Counted from the stretch's first letter, positions 41,174 to 50,365 are shown. The stretch is DNA of 64,000 nucleotides from Spinactinospora alkalitolerans (GCF_013408795.1 NZ_JACCCC010000001.1:3162001-3226000), one strand, 5' to 3'. The notes: generated by a model from the sequence alone, not told the origin. Program-made: numbers and translations.

Positions 41174-42487
41174 TCACCCCGGGGCCTCGATCAGCGGCGG
41201 CCGCTCCCCCGCCTCGACCATGCGCCGGACGAGCCGTTCGCGCAGCCGCTCGACGACCCCCGAGTGCGACGCCGCGCCGACGAGGTTGTGCAGTTCGTCG
41301 GGGTCGGCCTCGAGATCGTAGAGGTAGGCGTCGACGTAGCGGTCGGCCGACGGGGTGTTCCAGGCGTCGGCGCCGGGCGCGACGACCCCGTACTTCCACC
41401 GCTCCGTCCGCAGCGCCCTGCCCACCTCCGACTCGCTGACCTGGACCAGCACGTCGTTGGGCCGGGTGTCGGCCTCCCCCCGAAGGAGGGGCACGAGCGA
41501 GTGCCCGTCCATGTCCTCGGGGACCGGGAGCCCGGCGGCCTCCAGCAGCGTCGGGGGCAGGTCGACGTGGCTGACGAGCCGGGACGGGGCCGCTCCGGCG
41601 CCCAGCTCCGGCCCGGACAGCACCGTGGGGACCCTGATCGAGGCGTCGTGGCAGCTCCGCTTGTACTCGCCGTTACGGGTCTTGAAGTGGCACCCGTGGT
41701 CGGAGGTGAAGAGCACGACGGTGTCGTCGGCGAGCCCCAGCTCCCCGAGGGCGGTCGTGAACCTGCCGAGGCACTCGTCCACCCGCTTGACCATCCCGTA
41801 GTAGCCCGCCAGGTGCTCGTCGGAGTTCCCGCCGAGAGCGGCCAGGTCACCGGGGGTCCAGGCCCCCTCGTAGCGCTCCCGGTAGCCGTCGGGCGCGGGG
41901 TAGTCGTCGCGCTGGTTCTGGTGGTGGGGTTCGAGGAAGGACAGGAACAGGAAGAACGGGGCGTCGCGCTCCCGCCCGATGTAGTCGATCGCCGCGTCGG
42001 TGATCGCGTCCGCGCGGTACCCGGGGAGGTCGTGGGGCTCCCCGTGCTCGTCGTAGAGGGTGGTGCGGTAGGCGTCGGAGGTGAACTCGAGCAGGTTCGA
42101 GGCCAGCCAGTGCCGGTACCCGCCGCGCTGCTCGGGCCGCACCGGGCCGGCGACGTCGTCGTCGGCGAGGTGCCACTTGCCGATGTAGGCCGTCTCGTAG
42201 CCCGCCTCGCCGAACCGGTCGGCCAGGGTGGGGACGTCGTCCGGCAGGGGGATCCCGTTGCGGAAGCAGCCGATGCCGGCCGGGTACCTGCCGGTCTGCA
42301 GGGACGCGCGCGAGGGGGCGCACACCGGCTGGCAGGTGAAGGAGTTCGCCACGTGCACCCCCTCCTCGGCCATCCGGTCGAGGTTCGGGGTCAGGCCGAG
42401 CGGGTTGCCGTGCAGACCCGTCGTGTCCCAGCGCTGCTGGTCGGTGAGGAACACGACCGCGTTCTTCGCGGATCGCCGGTCGTTCAC
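41174..42487 (-). CDS. sulfatase (Cys-type, formylglycine-dependent)
   Basis: 437 residues of the type I sulfatase/alkaline-phosphatase superfamily. The metal motif LTDQQRWD lies near the N-terminus. The maturation motif CAPSR (Cys56, to be converted to formylglycine) sits in CQPVCAPSRASLQTGRYP, and GKWHL plus SDHGCH follow. No signal peptide is seen, so it acts inside the cell, consistent with an adjacent transporter that brings in the sulfate ester. It lies downstream of the MHS transporter gene (79 bp) on the same strand, opposite a LacI regulator. Confidence 0.93.
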   Translation of the reverse strand: MNDRRSAKNAVVFLTDQQRWDTTGLHGNPLGLTPNLDRMAEEGVHVANSFTCQPVCAPSRASLQTGRYPAGIGCFRNGIPLPDDVPTLADRFGEAGYETAYIGKWHLADDDVAGPVRPEQRGGYRHWLASNLLEFTSDAYRTTLYDEHGEPHDLPGYRADAITDAAIDYIGRERDAPFFLFLSFLEPHHQNQRDDYPAPDGYRERYEGAWTPGDLAALGGNSDEHLAGYYGMVKRVDECLGRFTTALGELGLADDTVVLFTSDHGCHFKTRNGEYKRSCHDASIRVPTVLSGPELGAGAAPSRLVSHVDLPPTLLEAAGLPVPEDMDGHSLVPLLRGEADTRPNDVLVQVSESEVGRALRTERWKYGVVAPGADAWNTPSADRYVDAYLYDLEADPDELHNLVGAASHSGVVERLRERLVRRMVEAGERPPLIEAPG

Positions 42488-42566
42488 GCTGTCACCTCGT
42501 CTTCGTCGGGGACGGTCGGCGGATTCGTCCGTTCGCTGCGTGCGCCGCTGCGGGCCCGGGGACGCC

Positions 42567-43907
42567 TCACGGGTCGCCGGCCGCGGTGCGGGCGCCCGTC
42601 CCCCGCGACTCCAGTTCGGAGACGTCGAGCTCGCGCGTCTCGCGCATGAAGGCCGTGGAGACGACCGACGCCAGGCCCAGCGCGGCGACCAGCGCCGCGA
42701 CGGGCCAGATCGCGCCGCCCGAGGCCACGAGCAGCGACGTCGCCGCGGCCGGGACGAAGCCCGCGACCATGGCGGAGGTCTGGTAGGCGAAGGACATCCC
42801 GGAGTAGCGGACCCGCACGCCGAACATCTCGGTGAACAGCGTGGCCTGGAGGCTGGACATGCACACGGCGCTGCCGAGCGCCGCGAGCGCCATCGCCGTC
42901 CACGCCCACCAGGTGGAGCCCGAGTTGAGCAGCCAGAAGTAGGGGAACGCGGTGAGCGCGACGAGGACGCCGCCCGCCAGATACAGCGGCCTGCGGCCGA
43001 CGCGGTCGGAGATCGCGCCCGCGACGGGGATGAGCGCCAGCGCGATGACGTTGTACAGGACCACCCCGGTGAGGGCGACGTTCTCGCCGTAGCCCAGGCT
43101 CGTGGTGACGTAGCTGATCACGAAGGGTTGATAGATCTGGGAGCTCCCGGCCTCGCCGATGCGCGCGCCGAAGGCCACGGCGATGCTCCTGGGGTACCTG
43201 CGCAGCGCGGTCCACAGCGGGATGCGCTCGCGCCGCCCGGTCCTCTTGACCTCGTCGAAGGCGGGGGTCTCCTGGATCTTGAGCCGGACGACGAGGCCGA
43301 CGGCGAGCAGGACCGCGCTCAGCAGGAACGGGATCCGCCACCCCCAGCTCAGGAACTGATCGTCGGGGAGGGCGGCGAAGAGGCTCACCACCGACACCGC
43401 GATCAGGTAGCCGATGGCCCCGCCGGTCTGCGGGAGGCTGCCCCAGAAGCCCCGGCGGGCACGCGGGGCGTGCTCCACCGTGAGCAGCGAAGCCCCGCCG
43501 AACTCACCGCCCAGCCCGAGTCCCTGCACCAGGCGGAGCAGCACCAGCAGGGCCGGCGCCCACAGCCCGATCGAGTGGTAGTCGGGGAGCAGGCCGATCA
43601 GGAACGTGGCGCCGCCGATGATCATCATCGTCGTGACGAGGACCTGCTTGCGTCCGACCCGGTCGCCGAGGTGGCCGAAGACCAGCGCGCCGATGGGGCG
43701 GGAGACGAACCCCACGCCGAACGTGGCCAGGGAGGCCAGAGTCCCGAGGACGGGGTCGATGTCGGGGAAGAACAGCCTGCTGAAGACGAGGGCCGCCGAT
43801 ATCCCGTAGAGGTTGAAGTCGTACCACTCCAGCATCGCGCCGGACAGGCTGGCCGCGACGACCTTGGGCATCGGCTGGGCGGGGGATCCGTTCGGTTGGT
43901 GGGTCAT
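42567..43907 (-). CDS. MFS transporter, metabolite:H+ symporter (MHS) family
   Basis: 446 residues and 12 membrane segments. AASLSGAMLEWYDFNLYG and the loop motif GHLGDRVGRKQ mark the MHS/ProP-KgtP-ShiA group, which takes up organic acids, betaines and similar solutes. It forms a two-gene unit with the sulfatase. A 15-bp palindrome in the divergent region is the probable LacI-family control site. Confidence 0.92.
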   Translation of the reverse strand: MTHQPNGSPAQPMPKVVAASLSGAMLEWYDFNLYGISAALVFSRLFFPDIDPVLGTLASLATFGVGFVSRPIGALVFGHLGDRVGRKQVLVTTMMIIGGATFLIGLLPDYHSIGLWAPALLVLLRLVQGLGLGGEFGGASLLTVEHAPRARRGFWGSLPQTGGAIGYLIAVSVVSLFAALPDDQFLSWGWRIPFLLSAVLLAVGLVVRLKIQETPAFDEVKRTGRRERIPLWTALRRYPRSIAVAFGARIGEAGSSQIYQPFVISYVTTSLGYGENVALTGVVLYNVIALALIPVAGAISDRVGRRPLYLAGGVLVALTAFPYFWLLNSGSTWWAWTAMALAALGSAVCMSSLQATLFTEMFGVRVRYSGMSFAYQTSAMVAGFVPAAATSLLVASGGAIWPVAALVAALGLASVVSTAFMRETRELDVSELESRGTGARTAAGDP

Positions 43908-44060
43908 CCTCGACCTTTCGGTGGTGGCGCCGCTGTGAACGGGGACGGCGGATCCGGTGCGGGAACCGCGGGCGCGGTTCCGGGCGGTCCGCTCCGGGGA
44001 TGACCGGCTCGGCCGGCGGCGGGCGGGTGCGACGCCGGGTGAGCCGGGCTGTTATTCGAT

Positions 44061-44075
44061 TAACGTCAGACGTTA
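44061..44075. promoter_or_regulatory. 15-bp palindrome, probable operator of the LacI regulator
   Basis: TAACGTCAGACGTTA, perfect 7-bp arms around a central A, in the intergenic region between the MHS gene (minus) and the lacI-type gene (plus). A further half-site TAACGTT occurs at 44147-44153, just before the regulator start. Confidence 0.65.
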
Positions 44076-44159
44076 GGGCCTCGTTCGCCACACGTCCAGA
44101 CCGGTGCGGACAAGCGCGCGACGTTGCGACCGGGGCGAACCCCGGATAACGTTCACAAA

Positions 44160-45194
44160 GTGGCAGCGACCGAGCCTCCGCGCCGTCCGACGCAGCGCGA
44201 CATCGCGCGACGCGCGGGAGTCTCCACCGCCACCGTCTCCTACGTCCTCAGCGGCCGGCGCGGAGGAGCCAAGCCCCCGCCGCAGGAGACGCGCGAGCGC
44301 GTCATGCGCGCCGTCGCCGAGATCGGCTACCAGATCGACCACTCGGCCCGCAGCCTCCGCCGCCGCCGCACCGACCTGGTCGGACTGATGTACCCGGCGC
44401 CGTCGAGCCCGTGGTCGGACCGATTGGCCGAGCAGATGCAGGCGGCCGCCGCCGAGCGCGGCCTGGCGGTCGTCGCGCTGCCGGTGAGCGAGAGCACGCC
44501 GAGCGACGCGCTCCTGCGCGTCCTGCGCGAGCGCTACGTCGACGGCGCGATCCTGCTGCCGGACTGCCCGCTGGGCGGCGCCGAGCTCTCCGCGCTGGCG
44601 CGGCAGGGCCTGTCCCTGGTGGTCTTCGACGACGAGCTGCGCCCCGACGGCTTCGACGTGGTCCGCCAGGACCGCGCCCGGTCCTGCCGCGCCGCGGTGG
44701 AGCGGCTGGTGGCGCTGGGCCATCGGAGGATCGGCTACCTCGCCCACCCCGGCGAGAGCGAATGGGCGCCCGCGCGGTCGGTGAAGCTGCACGGCTACCG
44801 GCGGGTGCTCGGCGAGCACGGGATCGGCGTCGACCCCGACCTGGTGCGCCCGGTGGCCGACTCCCGCCCGGACGCCTACGCGGCGGTGCGCGAGCTGCTG
44901 GGCCGGCCCGACCCTCCCACGGCGCTGCTCTCGGCCACCGACCGCGCCGCCATCGACGCCATCTGGGCCGCGCGGGACCTCGGCGCCGCCGTCCCCGAGG
45001 AGCTGGCGGTCATCGGGATCGGCAACATCCCCGAGGGGCTGGTGATCTCCCCGGCCCTGACCACCGTCGGGGCGCCCGTCCTGGACTTCTCCCGCGAGGT
45101 CGCGCGGCTCTTCGCCCGCCTCGAATCCGCCTCCCCGCTCCCCGACGCGGTGCTCGCCGCGCCGTGGGAGCTCATCGTCCGGGAGTCGGGCTGA
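44160..45194 (+). CDS. LacI family transcriptional regulator
   Basis: 344 residues from a GTG at 44160. TQRDIARRAGVSTATVSYVLSG is the N-terminal helix-turn-helix with hinge helix ARSLRRRRTDLVGLMYP. The periplasmic-binding-like effector domain follows (PTALLSATDRAAIDAI, VIGIGNIPE, TTVGAPVLDFSREVARL). A TAACGT stretch ends 7 bp before the start with no ribosome site, so leaderless expression is possible. Divergent from the MHS/sulfatase genes, it is their likely repressor and probably senses their substrate or product. Confidence 0.93.
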   Translation: MAATEPPRRPTQRDIARRAGVSTATVSYVLSGRRGGAKPPPQETRERVMRAVAEIGYQIDHSARSLRRRRTDLVGLMYPAPSSPWSDRLAEQMQAAAAERGLAVVALPVSESTPSDALLRVLRERYVDGAILLPDCPLGGAELSALARQGLSLVVFDDELRPDGFDVVRQDRARSCRAAVERLVALGHRRIGYLAHPGESEWAPARSVKLHGYRRVLGEHGIGVDPDLVRPVADSRPDAYAAVRELLGRPDPPTALLSATDRAAIDAIWAARDLGAAVPEELAVIGIGNIPEGLVISPALTTVGAPVLDFSREVARLFARLESASPLPDAVLAAPWELIVRESG

Positions 45195-45236
45195 TCCGGG
45201 ACCGCCGGGCGGCGGGCCGACCGGCCCCGCCCGCGG

Positions 45237-46649
45237 TCACCCCCGCGATCGGGCGGGGGCGGGCCGCGCCGCTTCGGGCGCCCTGGTGCAGAGGCTGACC
45301 GCGACCAGCGCGACGACCGCGGCGGGCAGCGCCGCGATCACGCCGTTGAGCTCCCCCGGGGTGCCGGCGACCTCCCATCCGATGGTGGTCAGCGCGCCGG
45401 CCAGCAGGGCCGCCACCGCGCCGGCCGTTGTCGCACGCCGCCAGAACAGCACCGCGAACACGACCGGGGTGATGGCCGCGCCGTAGACGGTGTAGCTGTA
45501 CATCTGCAGGTCCAGCACCGTGGGGAAGAAGAACCCGAGCACGAACGCGACGAGCGCGATGGCCAGCACCGACCCGCGCTGCACGAGCAGCCGCTGACGG
45601 TCGCCCACCTCCGTGCGGGCGAAGCGCACCCACAGGTCGTAGGTGATGTTGGAGGCGCAGGAGAGCATGAACGACGACCCTGTGGTGATCACGAAGGCCA
45701 CGGCGCCCGCCAGGATCAGGCCGCCGAGTACGGCCGGGAGGTGGCCCTCGGAGGCCAGGCTGAGGATGGACAGGTCGCCGTTGATCCCGGGCATGAGCAC
45801 CGCCGCCGCCGAGGCCAGCAGGACGACGGGGACGATCACCAGGAAGCTGGAGAAGAACATCCCGAGCGTGGAGGAGCGCGCGGTGCGCTCGTCCTGGGCC
45901 GCCGTCAGCCGCTGGTAGATGTTCTGGTCGGCCAGCAGCAGCAGGAACAGCGGCATGAAGTAGCCGAGCATCTGGAGCCAGGTCAGCCCGCCGCTGACCG
46001 TGGCCGCCTGCTCGGGCAGCCCCTCCCAGTACGCGCCGGGGCCCCCGACCGCCGCGAAGACCAGCGGCAGCGCGACGAACAGCCCGAGCACGATCACGAT
46101 GGCGGAGAGGAAATCGGTGTAGGCGACGGAGAACAGGCCGCCGGTGACGGTGAGCAGGGTGACCACGACGGCGACGAGGACGGTGCCCTGGGTGGCGCTC
46201 AGCGGGGTGACCAGGCTGACGACGTAGCCGCCGCCGATGAACTGCGAGGCGACCAGGCCCAGGTAGGCGACCGTCGTGACGAGTGCGGCGACCGTGCGCA
46301 CCCCCGTCCCGAACCTCGCCTCCAGCAGCTCGGGGATGGTGTAGCGGGAGGCCCGCCGGATGCGGCGCGCGGCCAGGAGAAGCACCAGGATGCCGCAGGG
46401 CGTCCCGGCGAAGAAGATCATTCCGGCCACCGGGCCGTAGGTGTAGGCGAAGTTCGCCCCGCCGATGATCGTGCCCGAACCGACCCAGGTGACCAGCATC
46501 GTGGCGATCATGACCGGGCGCGAGAGGCTGCGGCCGGCGAACATGAAGTCGTCGCCGCCGCCCACCTTGGCCGAGCGGCTGAAATACACCGCCACCCCCA
46601 CCATGGCCAGTAGGTAGACGGCGAAGATGACGAGATGGACTGCTTGCAC
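45237..46649 (-). CDS. sodium:solute symporter (SSS family)
   Basis: 470 residues from a GTG with AAGGTGG upstream; an in-frame longer version would have no ribosome site. It has 13 membrane helices; DDFMFAGRSLSRPVMIATMLVTWVGSG and LADQNIYQRLTAAQDERTA are SSS signatures. A perfect palindrome TGCAA-N6-TTGCA lies 77 bp upstream, matching another beside the RpiR gene, so this transporter and the amidohydrolase at 47891 probably share the RpiR protein. Confidence 0.92.
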   Translation of the reverse strand: MQAVHLVIFAVYLLAMVGVAVYFSRSAKVGGGDDFMFAGRSLSRPVMIATMLVTWVGSGTIIGGANFAYTYGPVAGMIFFAGTPCGILVLLLAARRIRRASRYTIPELLEARFGTGVRTVAALVTTVAYLGLVASQFIGGGYVVSLVTPLSATQGTVLVAVVVTLLTVTGGLFSVAYTDFLSAIVIVLGLFVALPLVFAAVGGPGAYWEGLPEQAATVSGGLTWLQMLGYFMPLFLLLLADQNIYQRLTAAQDERTARSSTLGMFFSSFLVIVPVVLLASAAAVLMPGINGDLSILSLASEGHLPAVLGGLILAGAVAFVITTGSSFMLSCASNITYDLWVRFARTEVGDRQRLLVQRGSVLAIALVAFVLGFFFPTVLDLQMYSYTVYGAAITPVVFAVLFWRRATTAGAVAALLAGALTTIGWEVAGTPGELNGVIAALPAAVVALVAVSLCTRAPEAARPAPARSRG

Positions 46650-46725
46650 GGGGACCACCTTGGAACGGGGTCGGAGGGGAACGGCGGCTGAACGCGGTCG
46701 ATGAAAGCAGGTGTGCGCCACGTCA

Positions 46726-46741
46726 TGCAACACTTATTGCA
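46726..46741. promoter_or_regulatory. RpiR-type operator, symporter side
   Basis: TGCAACACTTATTGCA, a TGCAA-N6-TTGCA palindrome (six-base arms if the flanking A/T are counted), upstream of the SSS gene. Confidence 0.65.
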
Positions 46742-46894
46742 TTTGCTGTGATGGAGATCACTCCACTTCATCGAACTCTGACCGCCGCGTTCGCGGAGCG
46801 GGGTGGGGCTTCCAGGAATCGGACCTGCTGTGCCGCCGGCGCTGCGCGCACTTCGACAGCCGACCCCTGTACGGACCCGATCGTCGAACATCGG

Positions 46895-47728
46895 TCAGAA
46901 GAGCTCCGCCTGCTCCCACAGCCGCTCGGTCTCCCGGACCGCGCGCAGGGCGGACTCCCCGCCCACGCGGGCCAGCTCCGCAAGCACCGCGTGCACGACC
47001 GCCATCACCGCGGTCAGCGACGGGAACATCCCCACCCCCTCGCTGGGGACCAGCACCACGTGCGCGGCCCCCTCCACCAGCGGGGAGTCCCGGCGGTCGG
47101 TGACGACGGCCGTCGTCACCGACCGCTGCGCCGCGATCTGCGCCGCCGAGCGGATCGCCCGGGGCAGCCGCCACAGGTCGCACAGCACCAGCAGGTCCCG
47201 TTCTCCCATCCGGGAGAGGTCGCTGACCAGCCCGGTCCCGCCGCCCTGGCGCATCTCCACGTCGTAGCCCATGATCCCCGCGGCGTGCGAGAGCTGCAGG
47301 CCGGGCGCTGCGAACGTACCCGACCCCAGCACGATGGTGCGCCGGGCGCCGTGGATCCCGGCCGCGATGGCGCGCACCGCCGCTGCGTCGAGCGTCGCCG
47401 AGAGCATGCGCAGGCTCTCGCGGTCGGAGCGCACCGCGGCCTGGACCGGGTCGGCGTCGGAGAAGGCGTGCTCGGCCAGCACCTCGCCCGCGCTCAGCGA
47501 CGCCAGGTAGCGCGAGCGCAGCTCGATGCGCAGCGCGGGCCAGCCGGAGAAGCCGAGCTGCTGCGCCGCCCGGACCACCGTGGCCACGTTGACGTCGGCG
47601 CGCTCGGCCAGCTCGGCGGTGCTGGCGTAGGAGGCGAACCTGGGCTCGTCGCGCAGCACCCGGATCACGCGCTCGCTCGCCCGCCCCAGCCGGCCCCCGG
47701 CCAGCGCCTCCTCGATCCAGTCCGGCAT
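46895..47728 (-). CDS. RpiR family transcriptional regulator (HTH + SIS)
   Basis: 277 residues from an ATG with GAGGAGG upstream. The N-terminal HTH_6 domain (STAELAERADVNVATVVRAAQQLGFSGWPALR) is followed by a SIS phosphosugar-binding-like domain with GARRTIVLGSGTFAAPGLQLS and TDRRDSPLVEGAAHVVLVPSEG. It is transcribed towards the symporter gene. Identical-arm palindromes lie on both sides of it. Confidence 0.9.
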   Translation of the reverse strand: MPDWIEEALAGGRLGRASERVIRVLRDEPRFASYASTAELAERADVNVATVVRAAQQLGFSGWPALRIELRSRYLASLSAGEVLAEHAFSDADPVQAAVRSDRESLRMLSATLDAAAVRAIAAGIHGARRTIVLGSGTFAAPGLQLSHAAGIMGYDVEMRQGGGTGLVSDLSRMGERDLLVLCDLWRLPRAIRSAAQIAAQRSVTTAVVTDRRDSPLVEGAAHVVLVPSEGVGMFPSLTAVMAVVHAVLAELARVGGESALRAVRETERLWEQAELF

Positions 47729-47816
47729 CCCGACCTCCTCCTCGGCCCCTCGTCGGCCCCTCGTCGGGCCCTCCGCCCATAGCGATACCACCGCCCGGTC
47801 GGTCGCCCGCACATCC

Positions 47817-47832
47817 TGCAACATATATTGCA
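47817..47832. promoter_or_regulatory. RpiR-type operator, amidohydrolase side
   Basis: TGCAACATATATTGCA, the same TGCAA-N6-TTGCA palindrome, located between the divergent rpiR-type and amidohydrolase genes. Confidence 0.7.
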
Positions 47833-47890
47833 AATGAGGCGCCGCTCACGCACCGCGCCGTCCACGCGCACTTCGTTCGGAGGTATGCCA

Positions 47891-49138
47891 ATGACCACCC
47901 GATCCGCCCTGTTCACCAACGCGAACCTCGTCGACCCCGAGGCCGGGACCACCCGGGGCGACTCCTGGCTCCTGGTCAGGGACGGGCTCATCGCCGACCA
48001 CGGGCGGGGCGAGGCCCCCGGCGCCGACGCCGAGGTGATCGACCTGGGCGGCGCGAGCCTGCTGCCCGGGCTGGTCGACGCGCACGTGCACGCCACCGCG
48101 CTCAGCGCCGACCTCGGCTCCGTATCCGACCGGTCCCCCTCCTATGTGGCCGCCTACGCCGCTCGCTCCCTCACCGACATGCTGCACCGCGGCTTCACCA
48201 CCGTGCGCGACGTGGGCGGCGGCGACCACGGCCTCGCCGACGCCATCGCCGACGGCCTGTTCGACGGCCCGCGGCTGCTGTTCGGGGGCAAGGCGCTGTC
48301 CCAGACCGGCGGCCACGGCGACTTCCGGCCCCGCGGCCGGCACGGCCGCGACGCGCACGGGTGCTGCCCCGGGGCCGGGCTCGTCTGCGACGGCCCGATC
48401 GAGTTCCGCCGGGCCGCCCGCGAACAGCTTCGCACCGGCGCCCACCACGTGAAGATCATGCTGTCCGGGGGCGTCGCCTCCCCCACCGACCGCATCGACT
48501 CCACGCAGTCCGCCGACGACGAGATCCGCGCCGTCGTCGAGGAGGCCGAGGCCGCCAACCGCTACGTCACCGGGCACGCCTACACCGCGCGGGCGGTCAA
48601 CCGCGGCCTGCGCCTGGGCGTGCGCTGCATCGAACACGGCAACCTCATCGACGAGAGCAGTGTCGGGCTGTTCGTGGACAACGACGCCTACCTCGTCCCC
48701 ACCCTGGTCACCTATCGGGAGCTGTCCCGGCAGGGCGCGCGCAACGGGCTCCCGCCGGAGAGCCAGGCCAAGGTCGACACCGTCCTCACCCGCGGACTGG
48801 ACGCGCTGCGCCTGGCCCACGAGGCCGGGGTGAACCTGGTCTTCGGCACCGACCTGCTCGGCGCCATGCAGGCGCACCAGAACGAGGAGTTCGCGATCCG
48901 CGCGCAGGTGCAGCCCGCGCCGGACGTTCTGCGCGCCGCCACCGGCACCGCCGCCCGGCTGCTGGGCCTGGAGGGCCGGATCGGCACGCTGCGCCCGGGC
49001 GCGCACGCCGACCTGATCGCGGTCGAGGGCGACCCGCTCGCCGACGTCTCCGTGCTCGCCGACCCCGAGCACCACCTCCGCCTGGTGATGCGCGACGGCG
49101 TCGTGCGGCACACCCGGAACACCGCCTCGCAGCGCTGA
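47891..49138 (+). CDS. amidohydrolase (imidazolonepropionase/Xaa-Pro dipeptidase-like)
   Basis: 415 residues. The ATG at 47891 is chosen over 47885 because GGAGG lies seven bases upstream. A small beta-domain is followed by DAHVHATA with metal ligands His65 and His67. Further ligands are Lys in HHVKIMLSGG, His in TGHAYTARA and EHGNLID, and Asp in FGTDLLGA. This is the binuclear-metal amidohydrolase subgroup annotated as prolidase- or imidazolonepropionase-related. With the SSS transporter it forms an uptake-and-hydrolysis pair. Confidence 0.9.
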   Translation: MTTRSALFTNANLVDPEAGTTRGDSWLLVRDGLIADHGRGEAPGADAEVIDLGGASLLPGLVDAHVHATALSADLGSVSDRSPSYVAAYAARSLTDMLHRGFTTVRDVGGGDHGLADAIADGLFDGPRLLFGGKALSQTGGHGDFRPRGRHGRDAHGCCPGAGLVCDGPIEFRRAAREQLRTGAHHVKIMLSGGVASPTDRIDSTQSADDEIRAVVEEAEAANRYVTGHAYTARAVNRGLRLGVRCIEHGNLIDESSVGLFVDNDAYLVPTLVTYRELSRQGARNGLPPESQAKVDTVLTRGLDALRLAHEAGVNLVFGTDLLGAMQAHQNEEFAIRAQVQPAPDVLRAATGTAARLLGLEGRIGTLRPGAHADLIAVEGDPLADVSVLADPEHHLRLVMRDGVVRHTRNTASQR

Positions 49139-49183
49139 CCCGGGCTCCCGCCGCCCGCGCCCGCGCGGTGCGTGCCGGATCGG

Positions 49184-49214
49184 GGCTCTGCGCCCGCCGG
49201 GGAGGCGCGGAGCC
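49184..49214. terminator. hairpin between convergent amidohydrolase and SorC genes
   Basis: An 11-bp stem with one G-U pair (49184-49194/49204-49214) and a 9-nt loop. Confidence 0.5.
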
Positions 49215-49221
49215 GCCCCTC

Positions 49222-50220
49222 TCACCCCAGCAGGCCGCGCGCCACCGCGGAGTCGGTCACCAGGGTGGAGAGCAGCCCGGTGCGCAGCAGCACGCCGATC
49301 GCCTCGGTCTTGTGCTCGCCGCCGGCCACGGCGATGACCTCGGGCACCCGCCGGAGCTGCGCGGCGCTGATACTGAGCACCCGGTCGTCCAGGTCGGTGC
49401 GGACCTGCTCGCCGTCGGCGTCGAAGAGCTGCGCCGACATCTCGGCGCGCACCCCCAGCGACGCGTACTGCTCGCGCTTGTCCGGGGTGAGGGCCTGGTA
49501 GACGGTCGACGACCGCCCGTCCCACCCGCCGATGGCGACCACCGCCTTGGTCAACCGGTCGAAGTGGGCGAAGGCCTCGGCGATGCCGGGGTCGGCGCGC
49601 AGGGTGCGGGCGGTGCCGGCGTCGGGCAGGATCAGCGGGGCGTAGATCGGGTAGGCCGGACCGCCCGAGAGCTGGGCGGCGCGGCGGACCGTCTCGACCG
49701 AGCCCACGCTGTCGGCCCGGGCCGAGAGCACCCCGTTGAGCTGCACGGTGGTGCACCGGGCCAGCCTGGTCAGCCCGGCCCCCATGGCCTGCAGCGTCCT
49801 GCCCCAGGCCAGGCCGAGGACATCGCCGGGGACGACGATCTCGCCGAGCAGGTCGGCGGCGACCGCGCCGAGCTGCCGGCTGGTGTCGCCGGGATCCTCG
49901 GGGGTCGACACGACGATGGCGCGGTCCAGTCCGTAGGCCTCGCACAGCCGGTCGGACAGCTCGGCGTCCAGTTGGGTGGGCAGCCGGATGTCGATGCGCA
50001 CGATGCCGGTCTCGCGCGCGGTCTCCAGGGCGCGCGCGACCTTGAACCGGCTCAGCCCGAACTCCTCCCCGATCTCGACCTTGGAGCGCCCGTCCAGGTA
50101 GAAGCGCCGCGCGATCGCCGACACCAGGACCAGCTCCGCGGGCCCCTTGACCGGTGCCTTCTCGGCGTTCGCCGATGCGTCCGAGGCGGCGCCCGGACGC
50201 CCGTCCACCGCTTCGCTCAT
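49222..50220 (-). CDS. SorC/DeoR-type sugar-binding transcriptional regulator
   Basis: 332 residues. The N-terminal helix-turn-helix (RRFYLDGRSKVEIGEEFGLSRFKVARALETARETGIV) is followed by a SorC sugar-phosphate domain (LGLAWGRTL, CTTVQLNGVL, AVVAIGGWDGRSST, VIAVAGGEHKTEAI). It is divergent from a dehydrogenase/ABC-importer operon, which it probably controls in response to a phosphorylated polyol or sugar. Confidence 0.92.
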   Translation of the reverse strand: MSEAVDGRPGAASDASANAEKAPVKGPAELVLVSAIARRFYLDGRSKVEIGEEFGLSRFKVARALETARETGIVRIDIRLPTQLDAELSDRLCEAYGLDRAIVVSTPEDPGDTSRQLGAVAADLLGEIVVPGDVLGLAWGRTLQAMGAGLTRLARCTTVQLNGVLSARADSVGSVETVRRAAQLSGGPAYPIYAPLILPDAGTARTLRADPGIAEAFAHFDRLTKAVVAIGGWDGRSSTVYQALTPDKREQYASLGVRAEMSAQLFDADGEQVRTDLDDRVLSISAAQLRRVPEVIAVAGGEHKTEAIGVLLRTGLLSTLVTDSAVARGLLG

Positions 50221-50232
50221 GTGATTGCCACC

Positions 50233-50323
50233 ATGCTCATTTGTAAATCATACGTTGACATCGGGTTTCCGATACGTCTTCAATGAGGTTAATCAGATGT
50301 GTCCGGCACCGCTCAGATGAGCA
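50233..50323 (+). promoter_or_regulatory. promoter and paired half-sites of the dehydrogenase/ABC operon
   Basis: TTGACA (50255-50260), 18 bp, TTCAAT (50279-50284). The flanking 7-bp inverted pair TGCTCAT (50234-50240) and ATGAGCA (50317-50323) could bind the SorC protein. Confidence 0.45.
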
Positions 50324-50365
50324 CGATGGGCGTGCCGGTGGAGAGCCCAACCGCGAGGAGCGACC

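Noticed and set aside
47846-49945. 699-codon minus-strand frame across the amidohydrolase and SorC genes
   Set aside because: It spans two real genes and their terminator and shows only Gly/Arg/Val-rich shadow sequence.
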